A stretch of 64,000 nt of DNA, taken from Nelumbo lutea (Eukaryota; Streptophyta; Magnoliopsida; Proteales; Nelumbonaceae). Positions within the stretch are counted from its first letter, which is position 1. Every line of letters begins with the position of its first letter. Positions 11,816 to 23,900 of this stretch are shown here, one piece after another. Made by a program: the position numbers and the translations under genes. The notes under the pieces are model-generated. The model searched no databases, was not told the DNA's origin, and worked only from the letters and a program-made list of their open reading frames with translations. The stretch spans positions 84,844,270-84,908,269 of the forward strand of contig JAKGHH010000004.1 in assembly GCA_022828595.1 (NCBI GenBank). Reading direction: 5' to 3'.

Positions 11816-11860
11816 ATGAAACCCAGAGAAAGAACCCTACTTTTGGTTTTATTTCTCTGA
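11816..11860 (+). CDS. Possible 14-codon upstream ORF in the MAPKKK leader
   Basis: An ATG at 11816 opens a 14-codon frame that ends with TGA at 11858-11860, 79 bp before the main ATG. It lies in CT-rich leader-like sequence that would be in the 5' UTR if transcription starts upstream of about 11810. Whether it is transcribed or translated cannot be seen from sequence. Confidence 0.3.
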   Translation: MKPRERTLLLVLFL

Positions 11861-11939
11861 TCAATACTCACTACAAACAGCAAGCACATTCAGAGATAGA
11901 CCCTAGATTGCTCCGAACAACGAAGCAAGTACAAAAGTG

Positions 11940-14900
11940 ATGCAAGACTTCTTAGGATCAGTTCGCCGATCACTCTTCTTTCGAGACTCAGATGGTGAAG
12001 GCGGACTCGGGAGTCTCAGTGAGAAGATCGCTTCTTGCATTCGGAAATCTAGGGTTGGGCTCCCCAGACCGTCTCCCCCTGCTTTGCCGCCGATCGTCAA
12101 AGAAACGGCGCCTCAGATCCGATGGCGGAAAGGAGAATTGATCGGCTGTGGGGCATTCGGTCGAGTGTATATGGGAATGAATCTCGATTCTGGAGAGCTT
12201 CTCGCGGTGAAGCAGGTTATGTTTAAATTTCTCTCTCTCTCTCTTTTTTTTTTTTTAATTTTTTTCTGTATTTGATTTACGGGTTTTTGGTTTGACTAGA
12301 ACTTGGATTTTGATCTTGCTGCTTGTTTCAGGTTTTGGTCGCTGCGAACAATGCTACCAAGGATAAGGCGCAAGTGAGAATTAGTTTCCAGCGTTTGGTT
12401 TTTAAAATTATATTTTCTTTAATTATTTGAAGCTCTATTTTGCTTTTTGTTTGTTGCTGTATGGATTTGTAAGTCTGTGGCTTGGGTTCTGTTAATTGTT
12501 GTTATTTGAACATATTGATGTATTCATTGTACTCAGTTATCTTAATTTTCTACTTGATATCTAATTTTCAGTTCACAAATTTCATTTGTTTAAATTTGAG
12601 CTAAGTCTATGATTTGCCAAATAGGCTCATATTCGGGAGCTCGAGGAAGAAGTGAAGCTTCTTAAAAACCTCACTCATCCAAACATTGTTGTGAGTATTA
12701 TCTTCTGTTGTTATAGAAGAAATGTTGTCCTATCGTGTGTTGCCCAACTGCGTTCCTTGTTTTGTCCCAGAGATATTTGGGAACTGCTAGGGAGGAGGAC
12801 ACCTTAAATATTCTTCTGGAATTTGTTCCTGGGGGATCCATCTCATCACTTCTTGGGAAGTTTGGATCTTTTCCTGAGTCTGTGAGTCATTTTCCATACT
12901 TGAACTTCACATTTGGGTCTTTGGATCTTTCCCTGTGCACATGTTTGATCTCATAATCATTACTGAACAGGTCATTAGAATGTACACAAAGCAACTGCTA
13001 CTGGGGCTGGAGTATCTCCATAAGAATGGAATTATGCATAGAGACATCAAGGCACCTGTTTCTCGTCTTCTATATGTTATTTGGAAACACATGCACTTTT
13101 TTCAGAAGTGAATATAATGTGTTATACTCAATTTCAGGGGGCAAATATCCTTGTTGATAATAAAGGATGCATTAAGCTTGCTGATTTTGGAGCATCCAAG
13201 AAGGTTGTGGAGCTGGTATAAAAACTACACCCTCTTTTTATTTGTAATCTTACTTATTGTTGATTCATTAGATATACCATTTCTTCTCTTAAGTACTTCA
13301 TGCTAATTGATTAGTATGGATTGCCATAGGCTACAATATCAGGTGCTAAGTCAATGAAGGGTACTCCATATTGGATGGCTCCAGAGGTCATTCTTCAGAC
13401 TGGGCATAGCTTGTAAGACCATTACACCCTATGATTGTATTATTTCGTATTTTTTTTGTGCTTATAATTCTGCATACTTTCTATCAAGTAACATGGTTCG
13501 AAAACAAACTGCTTTTTCCTGAAGGACCTGGACTGAGAACTTGATGATGTTTCTCCTTTTTTTTTCCTTATTGGTAATTTTGAGTGAGTGGTTTAGGGCA
13601 TTAGTGACTAGATTTTAGAAACTTTTAACAAGTATCCTTACTTCAAGACTGGTTTATTATGCTGTTGAAGCTTTATATCAAACTTCCAGAAAATGTATGA
13701 TGCAACTACCATGTTTGAATATTTGCCTGTTGAAATACATTGTCTTGTTTATTTGACATCATCATCACTATCATTGTTGTCATTGCCATCATTGTCTTTT
13801 CTATTTTATATTTAAGGGTTGCTTCACACATCTTCTCATGCCATTCAGTTCTGCCAAGGGTCACTTCTACTGTCAAATGATAAGATGCTTTAGCAAGATA
13901 TTGAAATTAACTGACTGGTGTTTGTTTGGAATGTTTGTCAATGTTTTTTTCTGTTGACTGCTAATCTATATCAGCGTAAACTGCAAAGAGTCAGATTTCT
14001 CGGGAGGGTCAACTACTATCCTACTCAAACTTATACTTTAAGATAAATAACTTGTGTTTTTACAGTTAACCTGGATATTTGTAAATATTTTCAAATCATA
14101 TATTCATTCGGAGTTATACAGTATGTCCTGCTATTATGTCTTTGTAATTGATAATGATGTACTTATCGTCCCATTATCATGTTACTATATGAACCTATTC
14201 CTTTTGTTCTATATTCTCTTATGTATACATATTTTTTTTTTAATTTCTTGTTAATTAAGAAAGTAAGAGTTGTAGTAGAATTCTTAAGTCAATGCGTGAA
14301 ACAAGCATTTTGTATTACCTTTTGGGATAGAACTTTTTATTCGTGAGAATTTCTAGATCAACCCTCAACGTACTGGATTTTGTTACTGCATCTGATTACA
14401 ACTTGAGAGAAATCAATTTTTGAATAAATTTTGATCTATAATAGGATATTTATGTTTTAGTTATTGGAGTTACAATTAAAACCTTCAAAATGTTTATTTA
14501 CAATAACTAAAACAAAATTATGAGGCGTAGATCAAGGGGATTATTTTTTTCTTGATATGAAAGATAACCGGTTTCATTAAACAAGAAAAAGGGTACATGA
14601 GAATACGTACAACAAGAAGCTCACACACAGATAAATCAAGGAGATTATCACCATCATCATCTGAGCCTTGACGTAACTATATGGGGTTGGCTACATAAAT
14701 CCTGTTTCACCATTCTGTTCTGTTTAGTGCCATATCAATTATTAAATTATGAACGCTTGGATCATTTCCCACTATTTCAACCCATGTTGTTTTTGGTCTA
14801 CTCCCAGCCCTTCTAGTCCCTTCAATTTACACTCCTAGGTTCTAAGTACAAGGTGAAAACCCCCACGTTGATAACATGATTCTCTAACAAATTGAGATAA

Positions 14901-17900
14901 TAAGCTTTTTGAAATGTTTCATTTCTTTGTAAATTCAGATTTACAGATTGTGGTATGTAAAGTATATCTTTTGTTTTTTTTTTCCCAAAGTGGTGTCTCA
15001 CTTCCTCCAGTTTCCAGGAACTCGTGCATTAGTTCCACTTCTTTCTTTTAGTGTACTGTATTTAGGTTGTCAGTTCTAATGGATGTTCTTTCTGTGAATG
15101 TATTGGTATTGAAGCAATATGGTTTTTAGGAACAAATGCACTTAACTTTTAGTTTTGGGTTGGTAATGGTAATTAGAATCATTAGATTTATTAAAAAGAT
15201 ACGGAGACTGGAAGGGAAATGATGAGGGGAAACAGTTAGTCCAGCCAATGTAAAACAAATATCGCAATTATATTATGCCAAAGCAGGCTTATAATGTAGT
15301 ATACAGTTCTGTCAAGTTCCACCTTTAGCCATAGTTCAATGTATTTAAGATGTTGCCTAAACATTGACTAGTCTACCACCTAGGCATTTAGGAGCCCTGT
15401 CACCTTGGCATCCAACAAGGTGGGCAGTATAGATATAAACATCTTAGTTGAGGAAAACCGGTTATAATGTCCTCTGTATATATTAACATGAATAAGGGGC
15501 CCATTTTGGTTCATTAGAGTGTGTGTAAAGCAAAAAAATTGGGCCTCTAAATTTTGGTGCCTGTGTATTTTACTTTGAAGTTTTTATCTAGGAGGTTATT
15601 ACATATTCTTGTTATTTTTTGGAAGCCAGGTATAGATTGTCATTTGATCTTCCACATATTTAATTTATTGTTTCGTAGTTTATAATTAACATGTAATTCA
15701 TAGTATGTATGTATGATTATATATTGTAAAATATGTATACATGTTTTTTATTTATTTTTAGCCTAGGCATCACCTAGTTTTTGCCCAAGCATTGACATGT
15801 TAATGTTGAAATGATATGATCCAAGGCTGGGCTAGTAGTAGTTTCAAGGAAAAGCTGAAACGGGATTGGTGTTTCGGTTTTATGCCTAATGCCTAAGGTT
15901 GGGTTTATGGGGCAAGGACATGTCTATGGAAAGTGGATGAAGGTTATCTTGGGCCATAGGGCTAAGAGTCTTTATTAGAGAGCTAAGTTATGGCTGTAAT
16001 TTTTACAAGATGAATGGATTTATAGAGAGGGAAACAAAAAATAAATAAACAACTTGAGATTGGTAAGTTAAATAGGGAGGTTGAACTTTGTGGGGTTTTG
16101 AGATGGTAAAGCACAAAAGGATGAGACTTCTTGCAATTGGGATTAAAAACTAGGACAATATTATGAAAATTGTAATTGTAGAGAAAGTTGAATATCGTGA
16201 ATTGTAAAATTATTTTTTCTTTTTACAAACTTGTTAGAAAATAAAAATAGATATACTAAAAAATCTAAATATATATATGAAAAAATAAATTTTCCTACAT
16301 TTAATCCATATTTATCATATATGTGCCTAAAACAATAGGTTTGATTTAGTTGTTTGTTTCTTGTTTCTTGTATTTTAACTCCCTTTTAATCACCGGATTA
16401 GTGTAAATCCCAAGATTTGTCTGTAGTCTGCTAAATCAAGACTTGCACATTTGCTTTCTTGAGTTTCTGCCATATAGAATAGGTCTTTAAAGGCTCAAAA
16501 TAATCACTATCACTTGCCTTTCTGGGCCAAAATGTCAAGGTGTCACTTGGCCTTTTTGGGCCAAAATCTAGGGGATGGTAGTTTTCCCAAAAACGAATGT
16601 TTTGTAAGAACTCCTTGTCTAGTCAATTCACTAGCTGGGCTGTTTGTCGATCTCTGCAGCCAATTAAACATCACCCTCATAACTTCTGCAATCCTACTCA
16701 CTGCTTTAATGGATTGTTGGTGTTAAGATGTGCCGAATAGGGGTAGTTTAGTCTTCTTTTGTTTATCAAGTAACTTGCTTATGTGGCAGTGTTATTAGAG
16801 TTACTCTGCCCCACACTTAAGTAAGGTCATTTCTACCTTTGTAACTATGATTAGAACCTAATATAGATTAAGGGGGTCGACTGAATGGGTTAACCATCAG
16901 ATTTTCGACAGACCCTTCTTCTTCTTCTTCTTCTTCTTCTTCTCTTCCTGTTCGGACTACTGTAGCAACAGTCAAAATTGGCTACTCTCGGACTCAAAAA
17001 GGGTACAAGTGTTACAATCCTATTGCCCGAAAGTGCTATGTCTGTCCTGATGTCACATTTTTTGAGTCTGTCCCCTTCTTCTCCAGTCATGAAGCACCCT
17101 TGTCCTCACCCTTACCTCCTCTTCCTCTTCCTGTCAATGATTCAGTTCCAGAGGCTGTTGTTGGAGTAGACTCATCTCATCCAGTGCAGGTCACCACTGA
17201 ACGACCATCGATTCGACAAGTGTATACACGTCGAACGACACCGGCCCCTCCTCCTGCTTCTGTCTCATCTGTGGATCCTCTCATGGCTCCTATTGTTGAA
17301 CCTTCAGATCTTGACCTACCCATTGCCTTACGGAAAGGTAAATGTAGTTCCACACTCCATCCCATTTCCAATTTTGTTTCATTATCTCGTCTTTCTGCCT
17401 CACATCACCAGTTTTTTTCACTTTTGTCTTCTATTTCCCTACCTAACAATGTTCAAGAAGCTCTTAGTTCACCTGGATGGTGGCGGACAATGGAGGAGAA
17501 ACTTTCTGCTCTTCAACATACTCAAACGTGGGAACTTACTACTCTTCCACCTGGGAAGCATGCTGTGGGCTGTAAATGGGTGTATACTGTGAAATACTTG
17601 CCAGATGGTAGTGTGGAGCGTCCGAAGGCCAGACTTGTTGCTAAAGGTTACTCACAGGTGTATGGTGTGGACTATATGGAGACATTCTCACCGGTGGCTA
17701 AAATTGGTTCAGTTCGTGTCCTAATTTCCTTGGAAGTTATGTGTGATTGGCCTCTCCTTCAACTTGACATAAAGAATGCCTTCCTCCATGGTGATCTAGT
17801 GGAGGAGGTATATATGGAGCAACCACCTGGGTTTGTTGCTCAGGGGGAGGGTGGTAAGGTGTGCAGGCTGAAGAAAGCAATTTATGGGTTGAAGTAATCT

Positions 17901-20900
17901 CCACGTGCTTGGTTTGGGAAGTTCAGCGAAGTGGTGAAGAGTTTTGGAATGAAGCAATGCCAGGTTGATCACTCAGTGTTCAGATATGACTCAGAAGCTG
18001 GGAAGATTTTATTAGTGGTCTATGTGGATGATATTGTCATCACTAGTAGTGATAAATTGGGGATTGGCAAACTAAAGGTATTTCTGCAAAATCATTTTCA
18101 AACAAAGGACCTTGGAACATTAAAGTATTTCTTGGGAATAGAGGTTGCCAGGTCACAACAATGTGTGAATCTGTGCCAAAGGAAATATGTCATTGATCTA
18201 TTGGAAGAAACAGGACTATTAGGTGCAAAACCGGCTGAGACCCCTATGGAACCAAATGTTAAGTTGAACAGTGATATAGGAGAAGTATTTGAAGATCTTG
18301 GAAGGTATAGACAACTAGTGGGAAAGCTGAACTATCTGACTATCACGAGACCCGACATCTCCTTTGCAGTCAGTGTGGTGAGCCAATTCATGCAAAACCC
18401 TCGTATACCTCACTGGGATGCAGTCCTTAGAATTGTGAGGTATCTGAAAGGTGTTCCAGGCCGTGGGTTATTTGTATAAACCAGGAGGAAAACTTGAAGT
18501 AGTTGGGTATACAGATGTAGACTGGGCAGGCTCAATGAGTGACAGAAGATCTACTACAGGCTATTGCACATTTCTGGGAGGAAATCTTGTAACATGGAAG
18601 AGTAAAAAGCAGACGGTTGTAGCCAGAAGTAGTGCTGAAGCCGAATATAGGGCCATGGCTCACACTACCTGTGAATTAGTGTGGCTGAGGAATCTCCTAC
18701 AAGAAATTGGGTTTCACATGGATAAACCTATGAAATTGTACTGTGACAACCAAGCTGCACTACATATCTCATCTAATCCTATCTTTCATAAGAGAACAAA
18801 ACACATAGAGGTTGCTTGCCACTTTGTGAGAGAGAATGTTCTTGCCAGAGAGATAAATACAGAACATGTGGGCTCCAATGACCAGTGGGCAGATTTGTTT
18901 ACAAAAGCTCTAAGCTCAGGGAAAGTGAACTATCTATGTAACAAGCTGTGATTATATGACATATATTCTCCAGCTTGAGGGGGAGTGTTAAGATGTGCCG
19001 AATAGGGGTAGTTTAGTCTTCTTCTGTTTATTAAGTAACTTGCTTATGTGGCAGTGTTATTAGAGTTACTTTGCCCCACACTTAAGTAAGGTCATTTCTG
19101 TCTTTGTAAGTATGATTAGAACCTAATATAGATTAAGGGGGTCGACTGAATGGGTTAACCATCAGATTTTCGACAGACCCTTCTTCTTCTTCTCTTCTTG
19201 TTTGGACTACTGTAGCAACAGTCGAAACAGTTGGTAATGCCAAGGCCCCAAATTGCCATTTTTTAAAACCAACCCACCACCACTTGTTGTTTTTTTTTGA
19301 TCAATAACACCAACTTCATTAAATTAAGAGAAAAGAGGGAGTATGTATACAGGAGGGGAGATAAAATATCTTAGCTCTTAAATACAGAATACAAAAAGAA
19401 AAAATTAAAAACTAGCCCAAAATACAGACTCCTTATTCACCCCTTGCTTGGCCAACCCATCCGCAAATGAGTTGGCACTTCTGTTCACCCAGTTGTATTG
19501 GATCTCAATGTCCCTACACATCCATAAGAACTGCTTCTTTTCATTGTTAAAGTTCCACAAACCACTGTCCTCTTTCTTCAACCGGTTAACCACCACCTTT
19601 GAATCACCTTCTAGGATCAATCGGCCAACATTTAATTCCTTTGCTCTTTGAATTCCTTCAAGTGCTACAAGGATCTCAGCCCTAAGAGAGTCACCTTCTG
19701 CAATAGGGCCAGAAAATAGAGCAATAACAACCCCTTCCTCATTCCTGAAAACTCCTCCAGTCCCAGATGGTCCTGGATTCCTTACACTGTTGCCATCAAA
19801 GTTTAACTTAATGAAACCTGAGGGGGGAGGGGACCAAGAGAGACAAAGAATCCTCTTGCGTCTAGCAGTGGAAGCAATCTCTTTCCAGTTTCTTAGCAAG
19901 TCATCCACAGGATAGTCTGAAAACAACAAAGATTTCAGCCAGTGGGATTCCCCATCGATTGCCAAACAGTTTTAGCAACCTTACAAGAGACCATGAGGTG
20001 GTAGTCGGATTCCCCATCGACTTTACAAAGAGTACATCTATTAGGAAGTAGACAATAGTTGGGTCTCTTTATTTGAAGTAAGTCAAATGCGTTAATTCTT
20101 TCCAAGAAAATTTCCCAACAAAAAAAGCCAACTCGAGGAGGGATAGGCTTGCTCCAAATTTCTTTAGCCGGAAAGGACAACCCAAAGGGGACAGGAGGCT
20201 GAGTTAAGGTTTCAAAAAACGAGGCATTAGAAAAAGTACCAGAGCTAGGAGTCCAAAATCTGGTGTCTTCCTTAGCAGGATTTAGGAAGACATTCTCAAG
20301 GGAGGCAAGCAAAGATACCAAGCGATCCAAGTTTGTATCCCTAATTGCCCTACGCAGGCCTAGGTTCCACCCAAAGCCAGAAGTGGAGTCTGAAGGAACC
20401 AAGAAAGAAGAGATATGTTCATTTTTCAAATCTGATAGAGCATACAAGGAAGGAAGCTAGTCCTTTAGAGGAGAATCCCCAACCTATAGTTGTTGCTAGA
20501 ATTTTATTCGGTTACCAGAGTTTAGACCATACCTTATCCAAGGGGAGAAGACGAGAAGCAGGTTGTGAATGGATTTCCAAGGAGAAGCAGCTGTAGCCCT
20601 TGCCATGATTCCAGGATCCCAACCATTGTCTTCCATCCCATGTATGCTAGCCACAACCTCAGTCCACAATTTATCCCTTTCCACTGAAAACCTCCACAAC
20701 CATTTCCCCAACAGAGCCATATTCCTTTTCTTGAAGTTACCAATCCTAAGACCTTCTAGTTTTTTACACCTAGTAACCACCTCCAAACTCACCCTATGAT
20801 CTCACTTCTCCTCTCCAGGCTCCCACAAAAAATTCTGTATTAATTTTTCCAAAAGATTGGAAACCTTTGAGGGTATCTTAAACACTAACAAATAGTAGAC

Positions 20901-23900
20901 AGGTAGGTTAGCTAGGGTAGACCTAATAAGAGTGACTCTCCCACCTAGAGAAAGATAATTTCTCTTTCAAGCCACTAGCCTCTTCTCAAACCTCTCCACT
21001 ATTGGATTCCAGAAGCTTACATTCTTAGGATTGTCTCCTAAAGGGAGGCCCAAGTATGTCAAGGGCCAATCCGAGATTGCACATCCTAGCTCACCTGCAT
21101 ATTCCCTTAGTTCCCTTACATCCACATTTACTCCCGCCACATAGCTCTTTTCAAAGTTCACCTTGAGGTTAGAAATCTGTTCAAAGAGATGTATTGCCAA
21201 CTTTAGATTTCGGATCCAATTAAGGTTTCCTCCTTCACAGAACATAATTGTGTCACCTGCAAACTGTAGATGTGTTAAAGGAACCTCCTCCCTTCCTACT
21301 CTCCACCCTCTTACCAGATTCCTTGAGTTTGCTCTATGGATCAATCTCCCAAAAAATCAGCAATCAGGGTGAAAAGAAAAGGGGAAAGAGATCTCCTTGT
21401 CTTAGGCCTCTCAATGCAGGAAAGAAGTCAACCACAACGCCGTTTACTAGGATAGAGTAATGCCAAGTTCTGACACAGCCCCAAATCCACTTACACCATC
21501 TACCTCCAAAACCAAGCTCCTCAAAACCTCCAACAAGAAAGACCAATCAACCAAGTCATATGCCTTCTCCTAGTCCAATTTATAGACCACACCATTCTTC
21601 TTTGACTTCCTAAAACTCTCCAAGCTCTCATTTGCAATGAGAATTTAATCGGTGATCTGCCTTCCCTCCACAAAAGCACCTTGGATGGGTGCAATAATAG
21701 AGGGAAGCACCTTCTTTATCCTAAGAGACAACACTTTAGCAATAATTTTGTACAAGTTAGTAACCAAACTGATAGGTCTAAAATCCATTGGTTGAGAAGC
21801 CTTCTTCTTTGGGACCAAAGCAATGAAAGTTGAGTTCAAACCCAGATTTATTATTCCCCTTTGTCTCCTCCAGATCAAAACTCCTTTCTAACCACTCTCT
21901 CTTCTCTGCACTTAGAGTTGGCCAATCCAATCCCTCCAACCACACTTTCCCATTTAGAGGTCTTCTAAAAATAGATTTGAAGTGGTTAACTAGAGCCTCT
22001 TTAATTTCTACTTGGTTGGACAACATTGCTCTTTCAACTTCCATTTGCCACTGAATGGAAGAACCTAGTGTTTTTGTCTCCCTCCTTGAGACACTTACAC
22101 ATGGATTTTTGCCTCCAGCTGATTTCCTCCTTAACCAGGATGTCCTCCATTTGCCTCCTCAACAGCCATCTCAACTTCCTTTCTTCCTCTCCAAAGGAGC
22201 CTCTCTCTTCCTTCATGTCCAAATCCTCAATCTGCTCCATCAACACTTGTTTTCTCTCTTCTATTCTTCCAAATTCTAGCTTATTCCACTCCTTTAATTG
22301 TGATTTTAAGTATTGGAGTTTCTTGTGGAACCTCATTTCATCCCATTCAATTGCTGGATTAGCCTCCTCCCACCACTCTCTGAACCTGTATCAAACTTCC
22401 CTCTACACTGAATGTGCCGAGATTCAGTTTCTTATCGTCAGCATCTAATAGAGCTTTCTTTTCAGCAAAGGTCAATAAAACAACATCTTCTTCTAAGCCC
22501 AACCTTTTGGCAACTACTTCTGAGACCTTCGTCCAATCTTCTACTGCCCTATCTGCCAATAGAACCAACCTCTGCTCCCAATTCCCTCTCCCTTCAATAG
22601 AAACTTGCCGAAGTTAGTCGAGCTAGCCACCACAACTTCATTGCTTTGCTTAAAGTAGGGCACCTGAGCACAAGGAGAGGACGGATTACAATCCTTCAAA
22701 CTCCTACCAGGAACTTCTTCCACTCTCCCTTCGACCTCCAATAGAAAAGCCTGAAGGTTAAAAGCGAAGGAAGCCCACTCTCTCCTCTTCTGGCCTTCCG
22801 GATACACAAAACTTGCCAAAGTTCTATAACCATTATAAACCACCCGTTTCCATTCCTCTTTAACACTGATTCAAATTTCTTCCTCCCACAAGTCATCGAG
22901 TTTCTCCGACCTTCTTCACGTAAAGAAATAACAGTTCCATCCACAAAACCTTTCAACCACAAACACGCCTCCTCCGGAAGAAGAATCGAAGCCTTGTTCC
23001 CTTCTCTGATTTTCTGGTGAAACTTCCCTATTGTCCTTCTGAGCTCGAACGGGAAGTATTTGGCTTCAATGGTCAGCTCCAAATGCCATTTCCCCGCCAT
23101 CTTGAACTTTCTCTCCTCTCTCATCTCTGGCTTTACTCTTTTCTTGGTCTTCGAACCCTCTCCAAGGTTTCTTCAAATACCTTATTCAACTTAGAAAGTC
23201 ATAATAAGGATTATTAATTGGATTGACAAGAATAGGTGTGGTATACACTATTTAAACATTTCTTTTCCTCAACAAATGGAGATATGAACATGTATATCAG
23301 ATGGACTTCCAGGGAAATGAAACCAAAGATGGTCTTCATATAGATCAGGGATTTAGAGTGCCTCTTTGTATGGTGGAAGGCCTTTAAGCGAAAGGGGTGT
23401 CTATTCATAATACTCTGTATTCTTGCACATCCCATCATCTACTTAACCCACCACCACTTATGAGTCTCCTACCACAGCATTTCTGTATTTAAGAGATTCC
23501 CGAACTCTTAAGCCCTGTAAGGTCAACATTGCTGATAATTCTGTGATTCCTCATGACAAATTGGCCCAGAGAATAAGGCCAACAAAATTTCCCCTATCAT
23601 TTCTGTATACTCTGATCGCTAAATCACCTAGGTTTCCCAAGCTGCATCATCAAAATTCAACTCAACACATCACAGTGGTGGGAATGACAACTCCAACATA
23701 TTATTGTTTCTAACAAGGTTAAAGTATTGATACGATATGCCTGATATTGGTTTTGAAGGCCATTAATGCATGAATATAGAGATGGGCTCATCCTCATCAG
23801 CCTATGTCTCAATTATCATGCTGAAAATATTAAAAGAAATGTGTTTCGACCAATTGACATGCATGGCACTCAATTTTTTGCTGTTGTGCATGCTGGCATT

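Larger units (their letters stand above)
16721..19229 (+). mobile_element. Internally deleted Ty1/Copia LTR retrotransposon
   Basis: Two LTRs bracket a truncated pol. The 5-bp target duplication gttgg is at 16716-16720 and 19230-19234, so this is one insertion. A polypurine tract gagggggag (18977-18985) abuts the 3' LTR. The primer binding site, gag, protease and most of integrase are missing: the 5' LTR runs straight into the integrase C-terminal motif. The element lies in sense orientation in intron 7 of the MAPKKK. It cannot move on its own. Confidence 0.92.

Noticed and set aside
13052..13068. A GT donor at cct|gtttct for intron 5 instead of the GC donor
   Set aside because: It would insert two residues into the invariant HRDIKGAN loop and fits the donor consensus poorly.
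17100..18951. Plus-strand frames with reverse transcriptase and RNase H similarity as host genes
   Set aside because: They are parts of one broken Copia pol, between two LTRs with a shared 5-bp target duplication.
19405..19965. A 186-codon minus-strand frame resembling a plant RNase H-like gene
   Set aside because: It is the C-terminal RNase H domain of the LINE, continuous in order with its zinc-finger and reverse transcriptase regions and inside the 15-bp target duplications.
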